In this document: positions 20,871 to 34,639 of the stretch, one piece after another
Layout of the letters: every line of letters begins with the position of its first letter
How positions within the stretch are numbered: position 1 is the stretch's first letter
Source of the DNA: Alopecurus myosuroides
Lineage: Eukaryota; Streptophyta; Magnoliopsida; Poales; Poaceae
DNA length: 64,000 nt
Direction of reading: 5' to 3'
Assembly (NCBI GenBank): GCA_028641055.1
Contig: CM054059.1
Coordinates: 110,744,263 to 110,808,262 of the forward strand
Made by a program: the position numbers and the translations under genes
Notes under the pieces: model-generated
Databases searched by the model: none
The model's input: only the letters and a program-made list of their open reading frames with translations
What the model was told of the DNA's origin: nothing

Positions 20871-21627
20871 TGATACGAACGTATCTATAATTTTTTATTC
20901 TCCATGCTTGTTTTCTATCAATTGCTACATGTTTTATTCATACTTCATAGCATTTTACACATATTCTAGGACTAACCTATTAACAAGATTACATAGTGCC
21001 AGTTCCTGTTTTTGGCTGTTTTTCTATTTCTAGATGATTACTTAAGGAAATATTCGAGGAATCGAACGAAACAAGGACCCAACCTCTTATTTTTTTTCCG
21101 ACACATCAACGGAGTACAAAGCAGAGACGGAGGAGGGCACCGAGGTGGCTACACCTCTGGTTGCGCCACCATGTGGTGTGGGCCCCTCGGGCGACCACCG
21201 ACATTGCCCTTTCGCCTATATATTGCCCCTGGCGCAAAAATCTTAAACGAATTAGCCTCCTTCCATGAAAAATTTCGCAGCTCCGCCGCCATCGAAGACA
21301 AGTTTTGGGGGACAGAAATCTCTGTTCCGACACCCTGTCGGGACGGGGATATTCCCCCGGAGCCATTTCCATCGAATCCATCGTCATCTTCATCGCCATT
21401 GCTGATTCCCATGATGAGGAGGGAGTAGTTCTCCCCCGAGGATGAGGGCTCTACCGGTAGCTATGCGGTTTATCTCTATGTCCCATGGTGTGCGTCTTTA
21501 TGTGATCGTGAGATTTGTAATATAGTTAAATAAGTAGATGTTACTCTTCATCTATTATGTTACTCAAGTGGTTTTATTAATGTGAACTCCATAGTCACCT
21601 TGTCCCACGGTGTGAAGGTGACAGTGT
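20871..21627 (+). repeat. gypsy element A, 5' LTR, first part
   Basis: It starts TGATACGAACGTATCTATAAT, the same terminus type as LTRs at 40491 and, more distantly, 44444. It runs through a GC-rich promoter-like middle section (about 21180-21430) to ...GGTGACAGTGT, where another LTR interrupts it. LTR B has the homologous joint uninterrupted at about 41246-41260. About 640 bp of LTR expected beyond this point are not recognisable after 27047. Confidence 0.75.
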
Positions 21628-22759
21628 TGAAAGTGCATGGTTCCCCATGTATGGTTTTGGTAATTAATGACAATCCTTATGGACTAATGTTTGCATTGAG
21701 ACATTCTTGTAGGTTTTTCCATTGGCACCACTTAAACTCCATGTGTTAGATTCAAGGTTGGATGCTATCAAGATCATTTCTTATAATGAATATATCTATA
21801 TGATCGAGAAGAAGAATCGTCATCAAGTGTGTGTGTTGTGCAAGTTCAATACGAGCATCAAGAAGATTTCATATGGTTGAATCTTGCCACCCATATGGAT
21901 ATTATGGTCAAGTGAAGATTGGCATGTGAGAAGCTCTCTCATATTAGGTTATGGGGGAGAAATTTACAAGTCTTCACGAAGTAAAGTGAATCAAGAAAGG
22001 TGGTCCAACTTGAGATGATTAAGATCGTCATCATTTAGCTCAATTGGATTGCGCAAGGAAAAGGTATGAATTAGATAGGGTTTATATTTTGTCGGTCTTA
22101 TTATGTTAGTTGGGAGACTGGATTATAGGATAGATAATCATTCTATCAAGAGGGGCTCTTGAATGCATAGCTTGATCGTATCTATCATAGAGAGCTAAAA
22201 CCTTTGCATACTTGGCATCATCCTTATTGGCTCTTATTTGTGTTTTCTCCGTGTGAGGTTTTAGAGCATGTCATGTTTTTCATGTCAAGCTCAAGTTCAT
22301 CAAAAATGGGTTTCGTATGAAAAACTTATTGCATTTTTATGTTGGAGGTTTATACCAGTTGTCCTTTATAGATAGTTCAAACCTTTCATCATTTGGTTTT
22401 ATCTTCTCATTTTGGACTATGATGTTTCTCTGCATATTCTTGTAGTTCTCGTCGTTGCGATTTCAACAAGCAAAGAATATAAAAAACACAGTCCATATGT
22501 AAAAGTTATTACCGTTTTAGTACCGATGTTTCTGCCATTTTTTCTTGCAGCGGTAGTACCGGTGCCAGTACCGCCGAATACCCCTTTGGGATGTCAGTGG
22601 CGGTAGTACCGGTGAAACCACAGGTAGTACCGCTGCCTGGGGCAGTTTTTCAGCCTGTTGGTGCTCCTAACTCACCCAGGGGGCGATAGTATTGGTGGTT
22701 TCACCGGTAGTACCGCCCCTGCACATTTTTTCCACCAACGGTTGGATATTTGGGTGACC

Positions 22760-25700
22760 TAGGGCCGGCGCTGGCCCTAGGCGACCTGGTGCAGTGCACA
22801 GGGGCCCATGGCTGGGAGGGGCCCATACCTACATATGTATGTGTATGCATTAATAAGCTGAAAAAATAAAAATGTGAAGGCCCAACTGCCCAAGCGAAGC
22901 AGGCCAGTAGCCCATCAAGGGGAGATGAAAAGACTATACGCCAATCGATCGATCAGTCGATCCGCTGCCCTGCTAGCTAGCTTTTCTCTTCTCGCACCGG
23001 CGCACCGCTCGCGTGTTCGTCTTTCGCCACGGCTGCCTTGGAGAAAATCGGATCCGACCACCGGAAAGCGGAAACGGAGCGCCGTGCACCTGTTCGGCAA
23101 CATCAATCATCCTCCTCCGCCAGGCACGTCTGCCAGTCCGTGCAATCTCTCCTTTGCTAATAAGCTAATTGCTAGTCTGCTCTAGGTGGTTTATGCGTTA
23201 GATATTGCCCTAGCCTAGTTGATCTAATTCTTAATTGCGATTTTAGGTGTTACAATGCCGCCTAAACATAAATCTGATGCTGAGAAAAGGAAAAAGAGAA
23301 AACGAGAGAATAAACTTATTGAGTCACAAAAAGGTTCTTTAAATCGGTATTTTCCGGCAGCTAGTACTAGTGGTGTCGAAAATCAGAGGCAAGAATCTGA
23401 ACACGGAGAAGATGAGCAGTGTAATCCAAATGACGATCATGAAGAATCGAATCATAGTAAGTAATTGTTAATTAACTTGGATCGATTTTTGTAGAAGTAA
23501 GTAACTAACTACAAATTGTTGTCTTTAAATGCAGATGTTGATGATAATGAGGACAACATGGGAGAGGAAAATGTGCAGCCTTCCCCTGATGCTCGTAATG
23601 GTGATGCACAAGATGATTCTCTTTTATTTATATATGATCCTAGAAGAAGGGATAATCTTGACAATCACAAAAGGGATATTTTGATTGAAAGGGGCCTGTG
23701 AGGGAAATGGGACTAGACTTTCCAGAAGTGGAAGGCAGAAGTTTTTCATATGCTTATTACTCGAGAAAATTGGCTAACAAAGAGGTTATTGACAGAAAGT
23801 GGTTGGTTTATTCTAAAGAGGAAGACAAAGTTTATTGTTTTGCCTGCAAATTGTTCAAATCAAATCAGAGTAAGTCTTTGCTAGCATCTCATGGACTAAG
23901 GGATTGGAGGCGTTTAAGTGGAAGGCTAAAAGATCTTGAGAGAAGTGTTGAGCATTTAACCAATATGAACACATGGAATGATGTAAAGTTGAGGTTAAGC
24001 AAAAAATCAAACTATTTATGATGAGATGCAGCGGGAAATAGCAAAGGAAAAAGAGCGGTGGAGACATGTTTTGTTAAGAATAATTTCTTCTGTGAAGTTT
24101 CTTGCCAAACGTAATTTGGCCTTTCGATGAGAAATGAGAAGTTGTATCAAGATAATAATGGTAATTTTCTGGGCACGGTTGAAATGATTGCTGAATTCGA
24201 TCCTGTCATGAAAGAACATATTAGGCGCATTCAAAGTAATGAAATACATCACCATTATCTTGGTCACACTATTCAGAATGAGTTGATTTCACTCCTTGCT
24301 AATGTTGTGAAAGGGGTTATCTTACGCACCATCAAGGATGCCAAGTATTTCTCTATTATATTGGACTGTACCCCGGATGTGAGCCATGAAGAACAAATGA
24401 CGCTAATTGTACGTTGTGTTAATATGTCCAGTGACATTCCGAAAGTGGAGGAGTTTTTCTGGACTTCTTAAAGGTACATGATACATCAGGTTTGGGTCTT
24501 TTCAATGTATTGATCGATACATTAGATTCTCTAGATTTGAATGTCGCTGATGTGAGAGGACAAGGTTATGATAATGGATCTAACATGAAGGGAAAAAATC
24601 AGGGTGTTCAAAATCGGTTGCAACAAGTTAACCCCAAAGTTTTATATATGCCGTGTGCATGTCATAGTTTGAATCTCACTCTTTGTGATATGGAAAAATC
24701 TTGCGAACAAGCTATTTCACTTTTTGGTATAATACAACGTATTTATGTATTGTTTGCACGTTCTACTAAAAGGTGGAAGATTTTGCTTGATAATGTTCCA
24801 AATCTTACTCTCAAACCTTTATCTAATACTCTTTGGGAGAGTCAAATAAAGAGTGTGCAACCTATAAGGTATCAACCTGTCCAAGTAAGATCAGCTTTGA
24901 AGGAAGTAGAGAAGTCTTCCACCGATGATCCAGCTGCAGTAAGTGATGCTCAATCTTTGTACAAGGCACTTGGAAAATTTGAGACTTTAGTTGGCATGGT
25001 TATTTGGCATGATATTCTATTTGCTCTCAATATGGTGAGCAAAAAGCTGCAGGAAAAAATTGTGTGCATTGATGCTACTCTCAAACACATCGAATGGGTA
25101 ATTTCATATTTTCAGAAGTACAAAGATGAAGGTTTCTATTCTAGTATTGAGAGTGCCAAAGCCATTGCATTGAGTATAGACATAGAGCCAAAATTTTGTA
25201 CAAAACATCAAAGTAAAAGGAAGACGCATTTTGATGAAGTAAATGATGAAGATGAAGAACTACAACTTTCAGCTATTGAATCCTTCAGAGTTAGTTGCTT
25301 TATTATCACTGTTGACACTGCAATTGCTTCATTGACTAGTCGATTTGAGCAGCTGAATACATTTGAAAATGTGTTTGGTTTCTTATTCAACTCAAGTAAT
25401 CTGAAGTCCTTGGATGATAGTAATTTACGAAAATCTTGCACTATATTTGCAAACACTTTTACTCATGGCAAGTCGCACGATATTGATCTTGATGATTTTT
25501 TTCTCCGAGTTAAAAGTGTTGCAAGTGAGTTGCTAGATAATTTGATGTCGGCGCCTGAGATTCTTCAGTTTGTTACAGCAGTAGATTGCTATCCTCTTGA
25601 CTATACATGTGACTGTAGCCTCCGCTGAAAGAAGTTTCTCTAAACTCAAACTACTAAAGAATTTTTTGAGGTCAACTATGTTACAAGAGAGACTGAATGG

Positions 25701-26061
25701 CTTAGCCATGTGCTGTATTGAGAAAGATATTTTGGACAAAATTGATCTTGAAATTGTCCTCAATGATTTTTCATCCAGAAATGCCCGAAGAAGTTTTTTT
25801 GTGAAGCAATGCAGCATTATTTGAGGTAATCAAATTAGAATGGAATATTATTTATCATATTTTGCAGCTAGTCTAGACTTTTTGTTGTAATAGGACATTG
25901 CTTAATTGCTTATATCTATTATTTATGGACGTCTCAGAAAAATAATATGTTGTTGGATGTAAATTTTTAATTTATGTCACATGCGTAGATATATATATTA
26001 AATATAGGGGCCAATTTTTTCACCTTGCACAAGGGCCCTGAAAAACATAGAGCCGGCCCTA
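22760..26061 (+). mobile_element. hAT DNA transposon, 3.3 kb, complete ends
   Basis: The ends are perfect 10-bp inverted repeats TAGGGCCGGC. GGGTGACC is duplicated on both sides (22752-22759 and 26062-26069), the 8-bp target site typical of hAT. The interior contains one decayed transposase gene on the plus strand. Its host is the LTR described for 21628-27047. Confidence 0.93.
23255..25824 (+). pseudogene. hAT transposase of the TTF/MYM zinc-finger + dimerisation type, frameshifted
   Basis: A first exon (23255 to about 23458, basic MPPKHKSDAEKRKKRKRE start) is followed by GTAAGTAA and an acceptor before 23535. Beyond it are the TTF-type finger region ([22 protein letters not shown]), the DUF4371-like catalytic core ([44 protein letters not shown]; longest frame 24492-25628) and the C-terminal hAT dimerisation motif (TVASAERSFSKLKLLKN). 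Breaks are visible near 23698, 24010, 24125, 24465 and 25600, so no intact transposase can be made. The family moves DNA by cut-and-paste and dimerises through its C-terminus. Confidence 0.9.
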
Positions 26062-27047
26062 GGGTGACCTATTTAAGAGGCCTTCTTCCCCAATGGTTCC
26101 CTAACTCTTTGGGCAAGTTTGACCTCCATTGTTGACCTCCAAAAGCTTGCTATCTCTCAATCCCTCTAATGATTCTTGTTTCCACTTGGGAGAAAATAGA
26201 GAGGATATCTAGATCTACAACTCCACCAATCAATCCCTCCTCTTTGTGAGGGGAACCTGTTAGATCTAGATCTTGGGGATTCATTTGTTATTTTCCTTGT
26301 TCTTCCTCCTTCCTAACTCCATAGCATTAGTTTCTTTTGTGGGATTTGGGAGATAAGTTCTTGACCACTTTGTGTGTTCTTGACATTGCATTAGGTGCAT
26401 CGGTTTGAGTTCTCCACGGGATTCATGAAATAGAAGTTCGTGAGCTTGTTACTCTTGGGTGCTTGTTCACCGCAGAGATCGTTCCTATTGGGTGTATTGA
26501 GCACCCTAGACGGTTAGTGATTGGGGCTTCCACATTGTTTCAAGAAGCTTTGTTGAGAGCCTCCAATTGAGTTGTGGAGATAGCCTCAACCTTGTGTAAA
26601 GTTTGGTTAATGCCTTCAAGTCGACCTTGTAGTGGAAATGAGCATCTCCCTAACCGGAGAATCTCAGGGATAATAAGGTGTGCACACCCGTGCTATTGAG
26701 GAGCACCTAGGTGGCTCCCCACCTCTCCAACAAAGATGTACTTCCCTTGGGAAGGAACTTCAGTAATCACATCGGTGTCTCCTTGTGCTTCGGTTATTTC
26801 TATACTCTAGCTCATTATTTATGCATTTACCTTTGTGATAGCCATCGTGCTTTAAGTCGTCCATCTTGTTAACACTTTGTTGCATTCCTTGAGTTGTTGG
26901 TGCACATAGGTAAACCTAGCTTGTATAGGTTTTGTGCTTGATAAATTAAACGCTAATTTTATACCGCATTTAGTCAAGCCTAAACCGTAATTATTTTAAA
27001 GCGCATATTCACCCCCTCCCCCTCTAGGCGGCATCCTTATACTCTCA

Positions 27048-30000
27048 AGTGCACGCACTGCCTGTGACTCTTAGGCTAAAGTTTATAGAAATACTTATCG
27101 TGAGTTATAATTTGTGTTGGATGTTTCTATGTATATTTGTTCCTCCGTACTTGGGGGACTAAAAAGATCATTTTCATATGATATTTTCAGTCCACCTATT
27201 GTGTTGGATGTCTCTGTGTAAATAGTCCTCCAATATATGATAATTACAATGATGAATATGATATTTTCAATCCACCTACTATTGTTGTGATTACACTAAG
27301 CCTCCTGTATTTGATGATTATGGTGAGGAGAATAACAATGATAGCTATCTTATTGAATTTGCTCCGAGTACTATTAATAAGAATGACTATGCTTATGTGG
27401 AGAGTAATAATTATTTATGCATGTGGCTCAGGATAAGAATGTTTTACGTGATAGTTATATTGTTATTTTATTCATGATGCTACAGAAATTTATTATGAGA
27501 GAGCGAAACATAGTTTTATGCATCTCACCAATCAGGAAGTGGCTTAGAGTTAAATGTGTTTTATAGTTGCTTCTTGATTCTCTCTTATTGTTCTTCAATT
27601 ATTAATATTACGTGAGCATCTTCAAAAATCATTTTGCCTAGCTAAAAGGCATTAAAGAAAAGTGTTTTGGGGAGACAACCCATTATATTTTTTGCTTTCA
27701 GTTTCCTTTTGTTTTCTTTGAGTCTTAGAAGTCATTACCTCTATAGAAACCTCTCCTTATCCTTTTTATTTCATTTTTGTTCCAATAGTAGCTTCTAATA
27801 GGGAGGAAGTAAGATTTGGGGAGGTTGTTGTCCTGAAACAGATTCTACGCTGCCACCAAAAAAATCAATTCTCTGAGCCACAACGTCGAATTTATCTGAA
27901 TTTTTTTGTGCACATGACCCAGGTTATTATCTAATTTTCATTAGTTTTGAATTTTTTATTTGAGAAACAGAAAATTTTCGAGAGAAAAAATCGATCTTTA
28001 CCTGTTGTTCTGTTTTGTCAGATTTCTGCCAATATTTACATTTGCCTCTTAATCTTTTTCTTCTGGTGTTCTTTTGATTGGAAGAGTTTTAAAAGAAGTT
28101 GCGACAATATCTAATGTTTTAATGGGTGTTAGGTGTGTGTTGAAACTGAACCAAAGTGGATTTATTATTTTGATTACCCTAATGTTGGTAATGAAAATTG
28201 TGATAAGTTTTGTATGGAGGAATGTTTCAAGTGTAGGGAGAGAAGGATGATATGATGGGATGAATGATGGACAAAAGCTCAAGCTTGGGGATTCCCATTT
28301 CACCCCAAGAATTATCCAATAAGTACAAACATGAAAGCTTGGGAATGTCCAAGGCATCCCCTTCTTCATCAACAAAAATATGAGGTCCTCTTTCAAGACA
28401 CTGTATTTTTATTGCTTCGTATATTATATGTTATTCTTGGAGCGTAAATTATTTTTTCTTTCAGTTTTTTTTTGTTTTCTTCGCTATAGTGTATGGTTGG
28501 ATGCTAGCTATTTTTTTTGGACAGAGACACACTCCATTTTCATTGCTTAGAACACTCTAGTTTTCACTCTTATTGTTCTATGAGTGTTCACTTTTTGCTA
28601 GTAGTTTAGCTTTTTTCACTCGTATTTTGTTTAGAGCTTGTTGGTTTGCTTTAGTTATATATGATTGGATCTCTAGTATTTTATGATTATTATCTATGAT
28701 AGTTGTTTCAAAAAAGTTGATTGGTGTTGTAGAAGAGTGAAATATTTCATTCTTATAGCGGTGTAATAGGAAGCTCGTCTAGACTGTGGCTCAGACTTTA
28801 GCATGTCATGTTAGATGTTATTTTAATTATATGATTAGTATTTTATGATGTAGCATGACTTGTATCAAATAGCTGAGAGTGCTTAATGTGCCATTGAAAG
28901 AAATCATATGTTTTTTTTTATCATATCAAAGCCTAATATTGTGGTATTCTCCTTTGATGCTTTATTTGGGTTGACTTGGCGCATTCTCACACCATGTTAT
29001 GACTACAAACCAGTCACCTAAAGCCTCTATGATCATTTAGTTTTTGACTTGTAATATCATTTATGCTTTGATTAATAATTTTTTGTCCTATGCATGATTA
29101 TGGCCGTTATTGCTCTCTTAGTTGGTCGGTCCCAGTCTCTTGCTAGCCTCCACCTGGACCGAGTATGAGCTCTACTCGTGCATCCAACCCCCATGAACCA
29201 AAGTTTGCCAAATGTGTCCACCAGACCTACCTATATGTGGTATTTCACTGCCACTCCAAAGTAAATTGCTTGTGTGCTACCTTTAAAACCTTCAAAAGCT
29301 ATTCCATGTTTTGTGCTCTTGTTTTAGCTCGTGATGAAGTAGTTTAAACTTTATTGTGTCTTATGTCAAGAAAAGTTCTTCCCCCTCTTTCACCCGATGA
29401 GTATGGAATCAGTGCTCATCTTAATATTGCTGAGAGCTGGTGCCAAATAATATGAATTTAAGTAATGAATAATAGGCACTTCCCCATGGATTGGTGATTT
29501 TTGGTCGGCACCCGAGGATTCGGTTAGCAATCGTTTGTGTAAGAAAAGGTGGGGGTAAGTGCCAACAATAAGGAAAAGAGGAAAGTGTCAATGGAAACCG
29601 CTCTCAAAAGTCTAAAAATCTTTATTGACATGGATTATGATAAGTTTTTCATTCCCACTCGTTGACATAGACATACACCACTCTCGAAATTGTTTTCTAT
29701 ACCTCTGTTTTATTCAAATAGAAGCTCTAGCACATGAGTAATCCCTGCTTCCCTCTGCGAAGGGCCTTTCTTTTACTTTATGTTGAGTCTTCATCTTCTA
29801 ACTTTATGCACCAGTTAAGAGAGCATAGTTTTCATTCTGGGTATAATGTGCACAGTCCCAAAATTTATTATTGATTGATTCATGATTGTGTTATTGCTTC
29901 TTCTCAAATTAATTGCATCTAGTCGCCACTTGAACTTTGAAGGTGGCATTTATGTTTTGCTATTCCATGAAGGACAAGCTGAATACCACTTTGCTATGTT

Positions 30001-30265
30001 TTCTCTATGCTCGAAACAAACGTATAACTTTCAGTGCATTATTATTCATGACCTTTTGTTTGTGTTACTTTTCATGTTGCAACATAGTTGCTAAGTTACA
30101 TTGTTGGAATTATATCTATCATGCCTATGTTTAGAGTACTTTGATCTCATCTTGCAATGCTTTTACATAACGTTGATCAAGATTGTGTTGGCTGCATGTC
30201 ATCTCAAAAATATTTTGTTATCACTTACCTACTCGAGGTCGAGCAGGACTTAAGCTTGGGGATGC
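27048..30265 (+). mobile_element. gypsy element A, internal region (non-autonomous)
   Basis: About 3.2 kb with no gag-pol. Near its start (27230-27480) are remnants of an Asp/Asn/Tyr-rich frame (YDNYNDEYDIFNPPTI) also present at 43.6-44.3 kb. A tail shared with elements B' and D follows (for example the stretch around 27640-27700). It ends in the polypurine-like AAGCTTGGGGATGC before the 3' LTR at 30266. The 5' LTR remainder, primer site and leader expected left of 27048 are missing, so a deletion is likely. Confidence 0.65.
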
Positions 30266-30289
30266 TGATATCACTACAAGAAATATGCT

Positions 30290-33200
30290 ATCTTGTGACT
30301 CTCCATATTGGTCACCGAATGGTCACGTAAAATCATTTGCGACCTTTCCGTGACCAAAATCACTTGGTCAGGTTACGGGCGTCGCGATTGAACCAATGTG
30401 ACCTTTTGTAGCCAAAATGGAAGGTCGTGGAGTCTGTGACCAATTGTTTTGGTCACTCACAATCTCGCCAAGCCACGTTGGATTCCAACGTGGAAAAACT
30501 GACGTGGCAAGTCCAACTCAGCCTTCTATATGGGCCTAGCCCAATTATTCAGCAAATTCCAATGTTTTTCCTTTCCGTTTTCAACGTCTATATGGACCAA
30601 GTCAAACAAATTCAGCCCATTATTTTTTCTACCTATTATGGTTCGATACGTGGGCTATCAGAACAATTCGGCCTTCCTATTTCTGGGCCTAACCGTTAAT
30701 TTTTTTTTCAGCAATTTTTCTGTTTTCCATACCACCTTTGTCCCATGTTACCTAGGCTATATCCTTTTACAGTCCCACGTATCATTCGGCCCAACCAGTA
30801 CTTATCACGGCCCAACTTCATACAAATAGCACAGACCACATTTACCAACAATTGAGCAAACAATTAAACATTTCAGGTCTAAGTAACAAATCCCAGGCCT
30901 AAAGGCCAGCAAAATTGTTCTACAATTTTTCTGTATATATGGATCAACCGAAATATCATATATTCAACACAGAAATATAGGAAATAAAAGAAAACGCTTC
31001 ATTGTATTCCTCTTCAATCTTATAATTGAGCTATGCAAGGTTCGTCAGATTGCTGCTTCAGCCTGCAATGCACATACAGGAAAAAAAGCATGAACACGGA
31101 TAAACACCAAATGCTGAAACCAAATGATCAGCAGCAACGAGCAGTTGATATCTAGGTACATACGTGAAAAGAAAAAGGAGAGAACCATTAGTGAATATTG
31201 TGGCCAAGTACAACATGGTTTATACTGTTTATCATTATCAAGTTTAATTAGGCGAGCAACACAAAACCACCTAATTATATGGCGTTACCAGAATTAATAG
31301 CTGAAAAACATCTATTGACGAAGCCTACAAGTCAATGTATCATGGAAACATAACTTAATATATGATCACCGTTGCCATAATTGAAAATATAGTGCATCGT
31401 TTCGGTGGCAGGAACATAGATACATGGCTCGAGGAGTTCACCATATGGTTGCAACGCTGCAGCACGAGCCGAGAAGGTAGTCGAGGTAGGGGGCTAGCCA
31501 AGCCTACCAACATGTGTGAGGCCATGGCAAGCCCAGCAGCGGCACAGCCACAACCCTCGCCAGCAGCAGCAGCAGGTTGGAGTGGTGGCCGACAGCAACA
31601 GCTCATAGACGAAGCCAGCAGAAGCTCTGGTATGCATGGTAAGGCGCCATTCGAGAACACCAGCAGTCTACAACCGTGCAGTTGTCCCGCAAGACCAGTG
31701 GTGGGCTTTAGTGGGCGTCATTTACCTACAGGTTTACACACAAGAAGATGATGTCCAGAGTTATCTGAAATCCAAGTGGAGATGCTAACACAAAAATATT
31801 AAGACCATCAGAAGAGTACAGGAGAGAGCATACTTATCTAATCCAAGAAGGCAGCTCCGTTGAGATTGCACCATAGTGAAAACTTAATCTAAACTAAAGG
31901 GTTATCTGCTTGGACTTGGGAACCTCAGTGAGCAGCTAGTAGTAGTGGCCTTTTTGAACGTCGAAGCATCTTGTCCTTGCTCTACGTCTGCAACCTGCCA
32001 CACAAATGAGAAGCCGTTATAGAGGTGAGAGAGTAAGAGGATGATAATCAAGCACAACTCAATCATGTGTATCTAGTTTGTACACTTGGAGTCTAATAAG
32101 TAAGGCATGTATGTAACAGAGCAACACTCTAGACTTATTAGGAATGTAACAATCTTTAAATCCTTTGTTGTGAAAACAATCAACACTCCCAATAATGTAA
32201 TGAAAGAAGCTATGTGCATCAGCTTCACTGTTAATAACACTGTCAATATAGAACTGTAACTAAAGAAGCGACACGAGTAGGGGCAAGCAACATACCGAGA
32301 TCTTATCAGCAAGGACGCTACACCATCCGCTGTAGCCAAGGTCGGAGTCACTGGATGCATGCTGGCACCACTGCATCCGTTCCGTCCATGCTCCAGTGAG
32401 GGTGCTTGCAATAAAGTCATGTTTATACACCTCCAGTGTAGCTTTATAACTACATGAGATCGTCGGCTACATGGCCAGAGCATACAACAACCAGAAGACG
32501 AGCATTTACCCAACCCCCGTCGAGCTCCACTTCTCCAACATTACCTCGGCCATCACCTGCACCACAACAGCCAAGGTTCAACACAGAAAACCATTGCAAT
32601 TGACTTCAAACAGAAAATTACTCAAAAGGAATTAAACACTTCATATTACATGGATTTATCCAAGAAATTAATACCCACGATGCATCCTCAAAGGGTGGTC
32701 CTTCCCAGTAAAATAAGTACAGAAACTTTTTCAACGGGTGAACTAAAACTAGAAATACTAAAGGTTTCATCGTGCATTTCAAGCCCTGGAGAAAACCAAA
32801 CTGTATGCACTACCTAATAGAAGAGTAAATCATCAACTCAATGTCACAATACAGATTGATATATCAAAGAATTTTCTGGACCTATACATGATAAATTGGC
32901 CCTATACATGATATACCAAAGAATTAAACTCTAATCTCACATGAAAAATAATTGAAGGCAATAACACAGTACATCAAAAGTGTTCACTTAGACATATCAA
33001 AGAATTCCAGTTGGATCATAAGAAATTGTTCTCAGGTTATCCTTAACATCACGCCCTAACTTAGGTAATTATCACCAAACAATACATATGAGTACAAGGT
33101 TATTCAAGGAAATAAAGATGGGAAGTTGGCTGCAGCACCAGGTTGACATAGCACTACTACAGGGAACAAATTGCAAGAAGCTCTAGAGCTAATGGACTAA

Positions 33201-33400
33201 ATAAGTGAAACCGAGTCATTTAGGCTATCTATTCTTCAAGCTAGGGTATAGCACAACCACTAGCATAACGAAACTAGTACGAGACTCTAACAAAAACTTC
33301 ATAAGCAGCCAAGATCCCGAGCTAACACACAAGATTGCTTCAACCAAAAACATAAATCAGTAGAAAGAATTGATAATTTATCGATGCTTGGGGTTTGAGA
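30290..33400. other. CACTA left arm, no recognisable gene
   Basis: AT-rich sequence with scattered short frames. The longest (31362-31751, plus) is mostly Ala/Pro/Gln and Ser low-complexity and shows no family motif. I do not support it as a gene. Confidence 0.4.
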
Positions 33401-34370
33401 TTAGGTGGCCTGTCATATTGGCCTGCATCTAGCTCGGTGGAGGACGTTTTTGACATGTACAGGTGGAGATATCCCTGGAGCGCACAAAAGTAGAAGCACC
33501 TCGCCGGAGAGCCTCCTCCGAGCAGCGTGCCTCCAGCCCTCGGACTGAACCCGAAGATCGAGCATGTATGGAGTCTGCTTCCTTCTCTTCCTTCAACGGT
33601 CGTATCTGGAGAAAACAGAGGAGAGAGAGGTGGGTCAGTTTAGACTCAACGGGGAAGACAACGAGGTTGAGGTTGCAGCTACTCCCCGTCTCTGACTGAG
33701 ACCTACACGGCGCTCTCCTAACCGACCTTCTTCACGGCGGGCTGGCTGCCAGCGCACCTCGCCCTCGGCCCCGCCAACCTCCGCCTCCTCCTCCCCACCC
33801 TCTTCGCGCTCCATCTCCTCACAGGACGATGGTCGATGGAGGCCGTCGAATCTGGAGGTCGCCCGGCGGCGGATCTGGATTCGTCGGGCGCGGCCTTGGC
33901 GGCCATGAGCCGCAGCAGGGCGCAGCACCATGGGGGGAACCGGTGAAGGAGGATATCCATGAGTGACGGCGAGGAGGCCGGTCGTCAAGGGAGCACGCGG
34001 CTACCTTCTTGATCTGGTGGTGCGGGGGCTGCGGTGTCGGGGAAGGAGGGGATCTAGGAGGGGCCGGAGTAAGGAACACTCGGTAGCAGGGAGCCGGCGA
34101 CAGCTATGGGCAGAGGGAAGGGCGTGGGGAATCGGAGAGGGCGGCGGGGAATTGAGCTGGAGATGGGAGCATCGTGGGGAATCGAAGAGGGCGGCGGCGT
34201 GGGGGGTGGGGACTGGGGGGAAGGGCGACGCGGTCGCTGGCTAGGGTTGTTGGCTTTTAGCGCGTTGAAATTTTGTTTGCCCGCGCGTGGGTGTGGTTTT
34301 CGTTGCGGTTTATTAATCCATACCCAGAACTTAGCCAACTTGCGCAACTGACACTAGGGCCCATATTTGT
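33400..34370 (-). other. GC-rich block inside the CACTA, possible captured or element 5' gene region
   Basis: On the minus strand this resembles the promoter/5' end of a grass gene: Pro/Ser/Arg-rich frames, CCGCC-rich leader and a potential start MDILLHRFPPW at 33960. The neighbouring frames do not join into one recognisable protein. It could be the 5' end of a degenerate CACTA gene or a captured host fragment. Confidence 0.35.
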
Positions 34371-34639
34371 AGGCTCAAAATTTGCAGTACCTTTGTCAAA
34401 GATGGGTATGTGTTTGGTCTAAAATCTTAACATGCATTTAATTCACATAAGTTGAATTGGGTAATTTCATATTCTTTCATATACAAATACAAGTTTATAA
34501 CTAATTACAGCACACACACGGCTCGATCTAGCTCGGGGAGGTGGGGAACTTGGGGGCGGCTATGGGACGGGAGAAGGGGGTGAATAGGGTTAGATCCTCA
34601 TGCGACGGGATCTATATTCGCTAATCAGTTTCGAGGCCA

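Larger units (their letters stand above)
21628..27047 (+). repeat. solo-type LTR inserted in LTR A, itself carrying a hAT transposon
   Basis: It begins TGAAAGTGCATGGTTCCCC and ends ...CCCCTCTAGGCGGCATCC...TCTCA, the same family as the solo LTR at 17470. Removing the hAT element and one duplication leaves about 2.1 kb. Flanks are AGTGT (21623-21627) and AGTGC (27048-27052), a possible 5-bp duplication with one mismatch. No internal domain was found. Confidence 0.75.

Noticed and set aside
31362..31751. Possible gene of 129 residues in the CACTA left arm
   Set aside because: Low-complexity Ala/Pro/Gln composition, no motif, and no splice or codon pattern supporting it.
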